From Anseranas semipalmata (taxonomy: Eukaryota; Chordata; Aves; Anseriformes; Anseranatidae): DNA of 64,000 nt. A model generated the notes under the pieces. That model did not search any database. It was not told the origin of the DNA and saw only the letters and a program-made list of their open reading frames with translations. Shown here piece by piece: positions 25,320 through 36,580 of the stretch (position 1 is its first letter; the number at the start of each line of letters is the position of its first letter). The stretch lies in the NCBI GenBank assembly GCA_013399115.1, contig VXAA01006069.1:616781-680780 (forward strand), given 5' to 3'. The position numbers were made by a program, and so were the translations under genes.

Positions 25320-25500
25320 TCTCTATAACTCAAACTTCTCCCCTCATTTTGTGATTACTTAATTTCTCTAATAGCTCATTGTTATTGTGGAAGAGCTGCA
25401 CAGGAGGCAAGTCCAACAGCCTTAACATTTCAATCTGCTTCTGAAACATTTATTTGCATCACATTCTTTTAACTAAGAAAATAAATAATGTGTGTTAACA
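25320..25500. promoter_or_regulatory. Candidate noncoding regulatory block with a perfect octamer
   Basis: A repeat-free AT-rich block holding a perfect POU octamer ATTTGCAT at 25452-25459, with further AT-rich cores such as GATTACTTAATTTC upstream. The octamer is bound by POU-family proteins in many vertebrate enhancers; a single 8-mer is also expected by chance about every 30 kb counting both strands. The call depends on conservation data I lack. Confidence 0.2.
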
Positions 25501-27399
25501 GTGAAATGAAACAGGCTCTGTTGTAGTGGGCTTATGTTGGCATTGTTATTAGGAACAGGGTTAAGGGGACTGTCTTCTGCTCTCCACTCGGGTTGGGGCA
25601 GGTGTGATCATGCCCAGCGTGACACGTGGGACAGAGGCCCTCTTTCACTTCCTCCGTCCAGATCGTAGATATCTTGACCTGGGCTGCTGCTCTGACTTCT
25701 GCCGTGGAGGATGTGTATGCCTAATCACAGTTAGGGCCTTCAAGCCTTTTATTTGCCACAGACAGTTCTTCCCTGTTTTTTGAACAGGCTATGAAGCTGG
25801 GATAGAAGCATGAGGAAGCATGGATGCTGTGTTTGTAAATTCCCACGCAATGACCACTAGTGAATGTGGGGGTATGTCCTGTAACCCTGAGATATGCTTT
25901 GGTGTAGAGAAGAAGAGGATTTCATTCTGCATCCAAACTTCGCATTTGTTTTTGTGGGGAGACTTCTATTTTTGCCTTTTAAAAAATATATATGCTTCCA
26001 CATTTCGGATCCTTACATCATACTATTCTGGGCATCCTTTAGGTGCAGAGTTTTTGGTGTACAGATTATACAGTCTAAATATCAGATTTTGTGAGTCAGG
26101 TGTTCATAAAACACATGCAGTATTGCATGCGTGTGTAAATTCTAAAAAATTTAAATCCAAGTGATACACAAATCTTCAGTGAATAGGTTCCCATACTCCC
26201 TGTCATTTATTTTTATGGCTAATGGCTTTTTTTATATTCCATTTACTACAGGTTTTCTTTTGGCAGAATTAAGCAGTGCGTGAGAAGTGCTTCAACTTGA
26301 CTTTGATGTACATTCAGTATCAGAAGGAAAGATCAAACCTTTTATCTCCAAACTACAGATCAATTACCTTTCTAAACACTAACCTCATAATTTTCCTTTA
26401 AATAAAAGAAAGAAAAAAAGAGTACCACAATCAACTGTATTAAGACAAGAAAAATGAAAGTGGTTAGAAAAAATGGAGGCATCATCTAAGATAAGGTACA
26501 AGGGAGCATGGACCTGCCATTTTTTGATTAGATGTAGGTGCACAATAATCATATAAAGTGCAAAAAAGGAAATGGCGCCTTACATTTAGAAGTAAAAAAA
26601 TTCTTAATTTCTTGAAACAAGAAGATAGCTGGCTTGCTAATGAATTAAATACATGACAGCTTTTAAGTGCAGCACAGCTACTGAGTTGTTGGAGCAGGTG
26701 ACTATCATCAGCAGATTTTGATGATACTATGCTTAGGATGAAATAACCACTTGTTTCAAAAAAACAGTCTGTAATATCCTATGTGAAGGTCGGTCTCATA
26801 GATTTCATTCCTTAATATTCTAGCTGACATTCCCATTTTCTGAACTATGAGTCTTTAGATACATAAGTCTTGGATATTGTAGTATCAAGAAGGCTACTAT
26901 GTGCAGCATTGCAAATAGATAGAGAAAATCCTCTCACTGTGGTACATATATGACTGGTAAACCAAAACTTCCAAATTACCATTATTATTATTTTTTATAA
27001 TTTTACTAGGACTCTCATAATGGCACAGACAGATTCTACATATGAGTGCTTTTCAATTCAGCACTGTAAGACTTAAAAAAAATCATTTAATAAAAATAAG
27101 ATCATCAGATTTCGATGTAGGTGATAAAGTGCACTTAATACTAACATGTTACACAGCTCTCTGCCATGTAGGTTGAACTTATGAGGTATTTTTCTGTTCT
27201 GTTGAAATGGCGTGATGTTGAGTTATTTTTTCAAGATGGAAGAAGTGAAACTGTTATTGTATTCATTTATATTCAAACAATATTAAACATGCTAGTTTAA
27301 AAACACAAGAATCCTCCTCTTTGAAACTAACAAAATAGTCAAATGCAGAAGCTATTCAAAATTGTCTTTTAATAAAAGTTTAAAGTCTTCAAAATATAT
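25501..27399. other. Unique noncoding DNA
   Basis: Contains a 114-codon plus frame (25820-26164) that overlaps other open frames and shows no domain. No repeats recognised. Confidence 0.5.
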
Positions 27400-27800
27400 T
27401 TGCCCCTCGAGCAAACTTTTTTCATTTAATATTGTGTCTGTTAATTAGTGCTTCAAATTTGCAAATTCTTTATTGGTTTATATCAATGTAATACCCAAAG
27501 CTCATCTCATTGCCAGATTTGAATGAAATATGATCCTGTTTATTCTATTAAAATGAAGGCTTGAAATTGTTACCCAAATGCCACAGGAATTCTTGCCATT
27601 TTCTCATCAAATTTCTCATCAGATTTTTTGTTGAAGTCACATTGTTTTAGATTTTGAGCCTTGGCATTTAAATGAAATTCAATGTGCCCCACTGGAGAAA
27701 ACATCTGCAGGGACATATTATGTACAATATCCATTCCAATCAAGCGGTAGTGTACTGTGTGACTGAATGAGAAGCTTATTCTTACTCCACTTAGATTTAG
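27400..27800. promoter_or_regulatory. Candidate conserved noncoding element
   Basis: A long repeat-free AT-rich block with balanced, non-homopolymeric texture, including TGTTAATTAGTGC near 27439 and a duplicated short motif (TTTCTCATCAAA, then TTTCTCATCAGA) near 27600. The texture is like that of vertebrate developmental enhancers, but nothing more specific is seen. Confidence 0.2.
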
Positions 27801-28599
27801 CCTGATGTGGCTATTGAGTCAATTTGTGAGAGGAAATGCTTAGAAAATTAAACAGAACAGGAAAGATTTTTTTAATACTCAGAGCAAATACTTCCAGTTG
27901 CACATTATTAATTTCAGAATGACATTTTTTAAATGAAACTTGAAGGAGTTTGGTGCCAAATTCCCTGTGAAATTCAACACGATTTGGGAATCAGACCCCC
28001 CAGGGTGCCATGGCAAATCCTCTCTGTGAGTGATTAACACTAAGGGTTTTCTTTGAATATAAAATTATGATATACAGGAACTGAAGTAGAGTGGGGTTGG
28101 GGAAGAAGGAAAAGAAAAAAAGGGGGTGGGGAAGGAGAAAATCAGTTCTGTATAACATATATTAGATAGTTGCAGAAATTCTGTAAAAGTGGCGTTAGCT
28201 ACCAATAAAGATGAGCTGGTATCTGCAACAGGCTCTTTTCTGTTTGAAGTAGCTGCCTCACACCTTGCATACTGAGCCTGTCCCATCTTGTGGGACAGTT
28301 GGTGGGCAAAAAAGGCAGTATGGAGGAGGAAGCCCTTCTACAGCAGCACTGGGTGTTTGTGGAACCTGCTCCCTTTTCCTAATGAGGAATTCAGACAAAA
28401 AAAAAGAAAATTATCCTTAAAATTTATTATGGTGAGAGAGCCCTCTACCATCCTTTGACAGGCTTGTTTTTCCAGGCAGAAATCCTCTTCTGCTGCAGGG
28501 CTGTGAATGACAGCTGTAGCTATGAGCTTTTCAGCTTCTTTAAATAAAGCCTAGAGGGGACGTGGCAGTGGAGGTGAGGTGTCTGCTCCAGAGAATCAC
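27801..28599. other. Noncoding DNA with a purine-rich stretch
   Basis: At 28093-28131 the plus strand is purine-rich with four G-runs of four to five (two pairs separated by about 19 bases). No gene. Confidence 0.5.
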
Positions 28600-29020
28600 T
28601 GGTGTTGATCTGTAGTTACGTCTCCAGGCCGTGAGGACCTCATCAAGAATACTGTGTCCAGGTTTTGGGCCCCCCAGTACAGGAAGGACATCAATAAACA
28701 GGAGCAAATTCAGCAGATGGCTAGAAAGATGGAACCAGGCTGTTCATAGTGATGCATGGTGGGACAAGGAGAGAAAACGCGCATAAATTGAAAAAAATAG
28801 AGGTTCTGACTGGCTATAAAGGACAACTGTTTCATTTTGAGCAGTTAGTTATTGGAACACAGTACAGGTTGTGCAGTCTCCGTCCGTGGAGGCTTTCATC
28901 GCCAGGTTCGAAGCAGCCCTTCTTAACCTGATCTGATTTCAGATCCAACCCTGCTTTGAGCTTGAGTTTGGACTAGAGACCTACTGAGGTCTCTTCCAAC
29001 GTGAATTTTCCTATGATACA
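28600..29020 (+). mobile_element. Decayed CR1 LINE, plus strand, with internal deletions
   Basis: CR1 landmarks occur in order: CCGTGAGGACCTCATCAAGAAT and ACTGTGTCCAGGTTTTGGGC (near 28630-28670), CAGGAAGGACATC, GATGGAACCAGGCTGTTC, TATTGGAACAC (near 28850) and CCGTGGAGGCTTTCAT. They end with TTGGACTAGAGACCTACTGA, GGTCTCTTCCAACGTGAA and CCTATGATAC at the normal CR1 3' tail. Compared with an intact element, blocks between these landmarks are missing or scrambled, so this copy has internal deletions and no open ORF2. It is clearly older than the copy at 60.9 kb. Confidence 0.88.
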
Positions 29021-32000
29021 ACTGGATTTACATAGGACATTTTGGGTTTCTGTATAAATCCTTCCTACTCCTTTCTTTCCCTGCTGTACTTGAAGCAAAC
29101 CCCAAAGTATTCATGTTTCAATATTATGTATAGGACTTCAATGCAGTCTGAATTATAGGTATTGCCTTCTCTAGCCATATTGCATTTTTTGACTTTATTT
29201 CTGTTGCTTTCATATGAATCTAATAATTCTGCAGTGTCCTTATCATACCTGTTTCAGATGATTATTTAGACTTCTGTTGATGTGATCTTCCGGTGGTTTA
29301 TAGTTTCTCTCAAGAGCACTTCTGGAAGAATTGATTAGTAATTTAAAAAACAACAACAACAACAAAACCAAAGCTCAACACCGTCAGGAAAACTGGTCTG
29401 ATACAGTTACCAGACAGAGGTCATTCAATTTGTGGGGTACAGTGAGGCAAAAAAGAATATTTATAATGAAACAGTGAATTTATGGTAGTTTTCAAATTCC
29501 ATGTGTAACTTTGTTTATAAAACATGCCCATCTGACAAAAGCAAGCACATTAAAGCTTATAAACATATAATTAACCTAGGCATTGTAGTTCTAAACTTCT
29601 CATGTTTGTGTCTGCTTCCTTCAAGTTTCATAAGACAAGAGATTTGCACACTGAATTTGGAATTCACCAAATCTGTACACCAAAGAGAAGTGTTACTGAA
29701 GGTACCATGGTTGAAATGTCCTGCGTTGGATACCTGGAAAATATTAATGTAATGTTAACAGCTGATCCTAACAGTCAAAGCAGCCCTGGGGTAAACAGGC
29801 AGTTTCTTAGACAGAAATCAGGTAGATCAGATAGAAAGTGGGCAGATCAAAGTCCACTACAGTGAGGCCTCTTTGTAACAATAACTAACTTCATCAAAAA
29901 GGGTCATTTTAAGCACAAATTGTAACATATGGTCTTAAGAAACGTCCTTCAAGTCCTTTCGTTTCTGATGTGAAGGTATTCAGAAACTCTAACTGGTTTT
30001 ACCCTATTGTGTAATTGAATTGATGCTGTTTAGAAAAAAAAAAAAGTAGCACTCTCTCCCCACTCATCATCACAAACTGTGAAATTTGTTTTCTTTTATA
30101 TTTTTCATATAGCTGTATTGAGTAAAAATGGAGGATGAAAAGCAAATGACAATAGCATGGGTTTTTCTATCACCTGACATGCTAGACAAGTTGTCTGGGG
30201 CTTTTTGGTGGCCATAAAAGGATAGAAAAAAGCTGATCATAAATGTTTTTCCATTCTTGTCCTGCATGACCATTAAGGGCAAGTCATGCTCTGTGGAGGT
30301 TGCAGTATAAGTACGTTTTAAAGAGAAATATGAGGCATAGTACAATAGCTCTGAGAATATTTTGGTCATACTGGGATAAACAGGAGGAGAAGCGTGAACT
30401 AAAAACATTGCTATGCTTGTTCAACAATTCCACTCACTTCTGCTTGCAGGAAGGAAGAGGGCTGATGACATGATAACTGAATAAATATGTACGGCTAGGC
30501 TAGATTGTTTCTTTTCTCATAATGTTTCTGCCTTTGCTGTATAGTTCAATAGTACTGTGAAAAATGTAATGCTACAATAGCATCAGATTCCATGTTTATT
30601 TCTCTCAGTGACTCCCTATTATATTTGCAGAGTTGACATGTCAAAGATGAACTTCTGAACTACCTCTTCAGCAAACTCAACTGGTCTCTGAATGTCAGTC
30701 AGATTCTTTCTAGCTCAAGCGTAATTATCACTAATAAAAGTTTCAGTAGGTCTAACTCTGCTTTCAGTTATAGCTTGGTTATCTCCTTACCTTTCACATG
30801 TAGAATGCAGTTTGTTTGTTTTTTTCTCTTGCAGTTATTTGATTAGTGAAATTTGTTTTTCCATTTGTGTTATAGAACTGCAATTCTTCACAATGCATGA
30901 GTTGAATCTGTCTTGCTTTCCTTTAGCTACGCTGTCTCTGCAATGCTAACATGAGTAAAAATAGTAAAAATGCTTATTTATTTATTTTGGTCACTAAACT
31001 TAATAGATATGATTCTGAAGATAGGAATTTTTATACGAGGAGCAGACTTACTGAATAAGCAGTCACTATTTTTACAGGCAGAGTACATGTTCAAAACAGA
31101 AAGTTGCTAATACCACAGAGATAAAAGGATAATTTACACTAATTTATGAAGCTAATTAATCAAATGAACTGAGTACATTAACCAGTTGGCAATATTCTGC
31201 TGAGCAGGAACTGAAACAGTTAGAAACTTCTTCAGACTTTTTTTTATTACAGTGACATATTTTAACTGCTATTACAAGTTTCCTACAGTGATAACCCTTT
31301 CATAAACACTGACAACTTAAGCTCTTTTAATAAACAAGAAATGTTAATGCCCACAACGTCCAGGCAGATTCCTCTTTGTATCACAACATTTTCTTAATGA
31401 ATTACTGAGAATGAAAGATACAGTATGTGAAGACCCCTCTGGCTGTAAATATTATGGGTATGAAAATATTTTAAATATTTAGTACATGATTATTAATGAG
31501 ACCAGTAGGGCTTTATCTGAATTTTGTAGCACATTTAAAAAATATTAAAGTTGTGATTCTGTGCATCTTCAGAAGAAGATTCTGCAGTGGAAAAATATGG
31601 TGTTTCTACTAAAACTATTGTAAATATAAAACCAAAGAAAGGTTGTTTTATATTGCCTAGAGTCTGTATGAGATACAGAGGCAATGTATTTCAGTGTTAG
31701 ATTTGTTGGTAAAACCATCGGCAAAGATGGGGCAAAATGTTCCAAGACAGATGCAAGAGTTTTGCAAAGGCAGGCCAGACTAGGGCACCTAAATTCTTTC
31801 AAGTGGAATTAAGGGTCGCTTTCTGACGTGACAGGAATGCTGTGTAATGAATCCAATTCATCTCTTTTAGAAATCAGGGGGAATAAGACATATAAAATAA
31901 ATGAGAATTTTTCTCTGAGTGTGCAGGGCGAATCTGCACAAATACTTTCCCAAATGGTGGAGTGCATAATTCAGGTGATGTGTGAACTGCTTCCCGGTAG

Positions 32001-33560
32001 TACACCTCTACAACAGCTTGTCGACATAAGCAGCTGGGCTACAGGCTTCTGTCTGCCTCGCCTCTTCTGGCACATTGACATCACCTGCAGTAACCTGGAA
32101 GAACTGAAACCTATATATCTGGAATGAAGATGTATGGCCAAGACTGATACAGAAAGGTTAGGTAGCGGTAGGGCCCGAGACCTTAATCTGTGAGGTTAGC
32201 TTACGGCATGTGTTGGAGTACTATGTTGGAGGGAGTGAGCTCATACAGCAGAAAGTTTGGAGGTAAGATGAGAGAGGAAGTGATAGCAGTTTGTCTGCCC
32301 CTTACTTGGTTCTGCTCAGGACAGTAGCTGACTGAAGTAAATTTGGGAATCCCTGCTACCAAACATAAAAAGTAATGAGATGAAATCATGTCTGTCTAGA
32401 TTCAGTAGTATCTTCAGTAACATTTAGAGATTTGTTTTCCATTCACTTTTCATTCCTTCTTTTAGTGAACTTTGATTTCCTTCATGCTAAAAACTGCCGA
32501 CACTGTCAGTGGTGTGTCATGTTGGTGCAGAGAGAGCACAAGGAGCAGAATCTAAATGGAAAAGTCATTTCTTCTTCCTGCCCAATCTGTTTCCTACAGA
32601 GGAAGAGCTGAAAGGAGCAGTCTCTGATGTCCTTTGAACCTCCTGTCAGCTGACTTGAATTGAAGCAACCCTTAAAACTACTCTACTTTGGGGGTCAAAC
32701 CTGAACAGAGCCAAGAAAGAAAAATGTTTAAAAGTGGACTTCTAGGTCTTGTGCCACCATACAACACTCAGTATGCAATAAATACAACATGCCAAACCAG
32801 TATTTCCAAGAGTATCATTGCAAGAAAATGGAAAGAGGATAATTTCAGATGTAGAAACAAAGTTTGGTGACAACTTTCCATTAACTGTCAGGAAGAGAGG
32901 TATCCCTAACTTTTCCTTACGTCCGTGAAGGTCTCTCCTTAACATATTTAATGCTGATGGGTACAGCTGTCTTTGCCTTTCTATGTTAAATCATTAACTG
33001 GTGTTATCCAGTTTGTAGTTTCAAGGACAGTTCATATTTTTTGCTTCTTTTCAATTTGTAGAATACTTCCTCCCCCTGGTAATTCCCACACGTTTTTATT
33101 GCACACTGAGTGGCCTCAATTCAAATGTCTTCTATGAACTTGAGCATCTGTCAGGATCAAACAAACTATGAGTTTCAGAAATAGTTATAATTTTAAGGAT
33201 TAGTGCATTTCAATGCATAGAATACTTTTTGTAAGTTATGTATTGTGAGATAGTTGCTGGTATCTTCTTAGAAACAGTTGCTTCAGATCAAAAACATTTC
33301 CTACTCTATTGTCCCTTACCATATCAAATAACAACTGAAACAGCAACAGCCAATGAACATGGATCAATGATATCTTCAGCCACTGCATTTGTGTAGGTTT
33401 AATCCATTTATGTGAAAATCAAGTTACTGCTGGCCTGTTTTTTCTTTACTGGAAACAATTGATAACATTACTTCAGAAGAAATTAATCCAGAAAATTAAT
33501 TAGCAGAATCTAATATCCAATAAATGTAGTCTTGAGAAAGATTTCATGGGTGGTCAATTG
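29021..33560. other. Unique AT-rich noncoding DNA
   Basis: No supported gene. Contains a (CAA)n microsatellite near 29349-29366 and an A12 run at 30034-30045. Open frames of up to 112 codons (30070-30408 minus; 31828-32127 plus) have no recognisable domains or splice context. Confidence 0.5.
29349..29366 (+). repeat. (CAA)n microsatellite
   Basis: About five CAA units in an A-rich context. Confidence 0.8.
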
Positions 33561-33585
33561 TTACCTTCCATTAAATGGAAGGTAA
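33561..33585. repeat. 25-bp palindrome, 12-bp arms, one central base
   Basis: The left arm TTACCTTCCATT and right arm AATGGAAGGTAA are exact reverse complements separated by a single A. With a one-base spacer this would extrude as a cruciform with a minimal loop rather than form a normal RNA hairpin. No known protein site spans the whole length. Confidence 0.85.
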
Positions 33586-34155
33586 AAAAAACCAGATACC
33601 ATTAGCTATTTTCCATAATCAAACAGAAGTGACAGGAAAGGAACAAATAGCACAACATCTACTTTTGACAGAAATAAATAGGTCAGTTCTTGCACCTGTC
33701 ACAAGAAAGCTTTGAGAACAGTTTTCATGTTTTTCACCTAGGCCCATATTTAGGGGCATAAATTTTAAGAAAAAATACTTTGAAAAATAAAAATCTTTGT
33801 TGCCTCATCAGTGAGTTTGATACTTTGATACTACAGAAGCTATGTTTGTGTTCTGGGATCAAATTCAGCCTTAGTCAGAGGGAGCAAAAGAAGGTCCCAC
33901 TCACTCCCTTCCTCGTGGTTCCTGGGGCTCTTAGTAGTTCAAGCTTTTGCAACTGAGGCAATTGGACCTTGCAGATGATCAGTTGATGAGGTTTGACTGA
34001 TGTGTGATAACCTCCTTAACTGTAGAACTTGAATTTTTGATTACGAGTCCAAACTCTTATTTTTTTTTATTATTGAAGAATTGCACTTAAGAAATACAAA
34101 TGGAGATCAGCGTGCTATTTCATCAGGTCTCTATGCATATACAGCCAAGCACTTT
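33586..34155. other. Unique noncoding DNA
   Basis: Near 33858 the sequence GATCAAATTCAGCC resembles the start of an old amniote repeat, but the match is too short to call. Confidence 0.4.
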
Positions 34156-34320
34156 GAGCCAGATTTTCGAAGGTATTTAAGGGTCTGAACTTTCAGAGGG
34201 ATGCCTAATAGGATCTTTGATAGACTGTCTGCATGTTTAAGCAGCTAAATGACTTTAAATATCCGGGATTATTTTTGAAAGATTTAAGCAAGTGTTTAAG
34301 CACTTTCTTGGAACAGTGTG
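34156..34320. mobile_element. Ancient MITE-like amniote repeat cluster
   Basis: GAGCCAGATTTTCGAAGGTATTTAAG matches the arm of a widespread amniote palindromic repeat (gccagattttcaaaggtatttagg). About 105 bases later, AAATATCCGGGATTATTTTTGAAAG looks like the degraded inverted arm. The adjoining AAGCAAGTGTTTAAGCACTTTCTTGGAACAG resembles a second old repeat (aagcacgtgcttaagtgctttcctg). Family names are withheld because recognition is from memory. Confidence 0.45.
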
Positions 34321-35920
34321 TTAATGTCTTGAAACACTTTAGTAAGTGTGCAGGTTTCTTTAAATACTGAATGGGTCATTTTTCTGATGATGGGAATTTT
34401 TCATGCACCTCACAAATGGGGAAGATGTTTCTAAAAATTGGTCATATTTCACTTGGGAACCTTTTCTTTTTAAAAACCGACTTTTGCTGCTGACTACAGT
34501 AGATATAACTTTAAGAAAAAAGAAACCACTTTCCAGATAGAAATTCTATTTTAAGCCATTTCTTTCTTGACCCATAGGCCTACGTATCTCTGACTTAACT
34601 CTGTAGGCTGTAGCTTGTCACAGAGAATGATTCTGCTTTTGGCAGCTGTGCTCATTCAGCGTGTTTGCTAACTTAGCAGCAAAGTGCTTCTGTATTTGCT
34701 TTGTCTTGCTTTCTGAGCAATGACTTATTTACTGAAACATTTTTTCCTCTCTCTTTCTCTTTCTCTCTCTCTCTTTTTTTTTTCTTTCTTTTACTTATTG
34801 GAATTGATTGTGTGAGTGAAATTCAGGATGTTGTGACTGCAGGACTGTGTGCTGTCAGTTTTTCTTGGAGGTATTAGATGCGCCCAGGACCTTGTGTTTC
34901 ACTCATTACTCTGACTAAAATAGCGCCTAACTGAAAGGATAACCATTAGGACAACATGCTGTGTTAACGTTCATATTAGAAATCTTTTTGGTGCAATCTT
35001 ACTTATAAAATTAGGGATTTTTTAAGATGTAAGCTTTCTGGATGTATTTAAATTAACAGTTGATTTTTTTTTCAGGAAAAAAGCCCTGAGGCATGTGTAA
35101 AACTAGTGGCTACATAAAGCTGAAGAATCAGATGTCTGCTGGGCAAATTGACAGAACTCATTAATCTTAGATGCAGTGTACTATAGAGTCTGTCCTTTCA
35201 TGCACCTGCCCATGCCTAAAGTAATTACATGATGGCACTATTAATACTGAAGAGCTTGAGTGGGGATGGGGTTATCTTCTCTTCTTAGTAATTGATTGCT
35301 AGCTGATTAGTGGACAACATTTTTCCTACAGTATAATTGCCTTTCTGCTATTGTAGCCTCTCTAACCTGGGGGTTAGGCCATCCTACTGGTTTTGAGGCC
35401 TTGACAATAGCACCGTAGCCCTCAAAGTAATGAACTGGAACACAATCACTGTGAATTCCCCAAACAGAAGATGACTAGCTAAATGTGTTTCAGTGATATC
35501 ATATTTTACAGCAATCAGCCAACAGACGATTTGTTGCCTTCCCTCCTCCCCCCACTTTCCATGAAGATATTTTCAAACCCTACATTTCCTGTGTTGAAAA
35601 GAGTTGACTTATATTAAATCACATCTGTTGCTTGTGTAGAGCTATCATCTAAAATATGTCAGACCTGTGGAGCGAGTTTGTGTGTTTTTCTGTGGCCCTA
35701 TAGAAATAGCAAATCCATAGATCTGCTTCTTTAGGAGTGAATTGTTAAGGAAGGAGTGTATGAATTCTACACTGAGGTATCAAAGATCTGCTGGGCTCTA
35801 AAAATGATACTGTTCTTGTATTCTGAAAGTTGACTCTGTGAGGTTTTCATTGAAATCTGGTAGACATTAGGCTGCTGCTCAGGAAGTCTGTAAAATGAGG
35901 TGCCTTCTACCATGGAGTTG
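34321..35920. other. Unique noncoding DNA with a pyrimidine microsatellite
   Basis: The main feature is a CT/T-rich tract at 34741-34794; otherwise no gene or transposon is recognised. Confidence 0.5.
34741..34794 (+). repeat. Polypyrimidine (CT)n/T-rich microsatellite
   Basis: A continuous pyrimidine tract: CTCTCTCTTTCTCTTTCTCT-type units pass into a run of ten T and then TTTC units. Confidence 0.85.
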
Positions 35921-35934
35921 CCTGTAGAGGGCGG
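35921..35934 (+). promoter_or_regulatory. CTCF-like motif, plus orientation
   Basis: CCTGTAGAGGGCGG agrees with the vertebrate CTCF core CCASYAGRKGGCRS at 13 of 14 positions (T in place of A at position 3). CTCF is the zinc-finger protein that anchors chromatin loops and insulators. Occupancy cannot be read from sequence. Confidence 0.4.
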
Positions 35935-36529
35935 GTGATTTCCAGGGCTACCTAGAAGCAGCCTGCCCACCTACCACCCCGTGACCCTGGATGCCAGGCA
36001 CAGCTGGCTGGGGACTTCATCTGCTGCCCAGACGTACTTGGCGTGCAGGTTCTCAAAGTGGGAGATAGGCTGAAAGATTGTATTGCACGAGACTTGACAC
36101 GTCTGAATCTCAGGAGTCAGGCGTGAAACAAATGCTAATTGCCAAGTTCTTACTCTTTCTCCCAGCCCCCCAGCTTTCTGTGTACCTGAAAAATAAAACC
36201 TACACCTACCTTGCATCAGCCTTCAAGTTACTATGCTATGTTTCTCTTTGGTTGTAAGTGGGTGCTTTGTAGAGCTCTGCACTAAAGCAGAGTCATATTA
36301 ATCCTCGAGCTTTCTTACACTGGTCCTAGGCTCAAATGGGATTGAACAACACTGGTACACCAAAGAAATCTGTAACCTCTGCCTGAATGCTCAGCCATGT
36401 AATTCCTTGCTTTATTGTCAGTTTATTCTATGATACAGTCAAAAGACTAATTTTATTAACATTTTCTGAAGACTTCTGGTTGGCCCTGTTCAGGAGAAAT
36501 GCTTAGCCTAATCACGTCTAGGTTTAAAT
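35935..36529. other. Noncoding DNA of higher GC than the surroundings
   Basis: The stretch 35935-36230 has more G+C than neighbouring DNA and a minus-strand open frame of 81 codons, but no recognisable protein or splice signal pair. Confidence 0.45.
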
Positions 36530-36580
36530 TATGGCACCTATTCTCCAGATTCCCATTTCCAAAGGCATTTAGGGACAGTT
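36530..36580. mobile_element. Possible fragment of an ancient MITE-like repeat
   Basis: ATGGCACCTATTCTCCAGATTCCCATTTCCAAAGGCATTTAGG resembles the interior of the family at 34156 (aggcacctaaatcccattttcaaaaggcatttagg). Only about 45 bases can be followed. Confidence 0.3.

Noticed and set aside
28093..28131. Possible G-quadruplex on the plus strand
   Set aside because: Two pairs of G-runs are separated by about 19 bases, longer than the usual loop limit; a stable quadruplex is doubtful.
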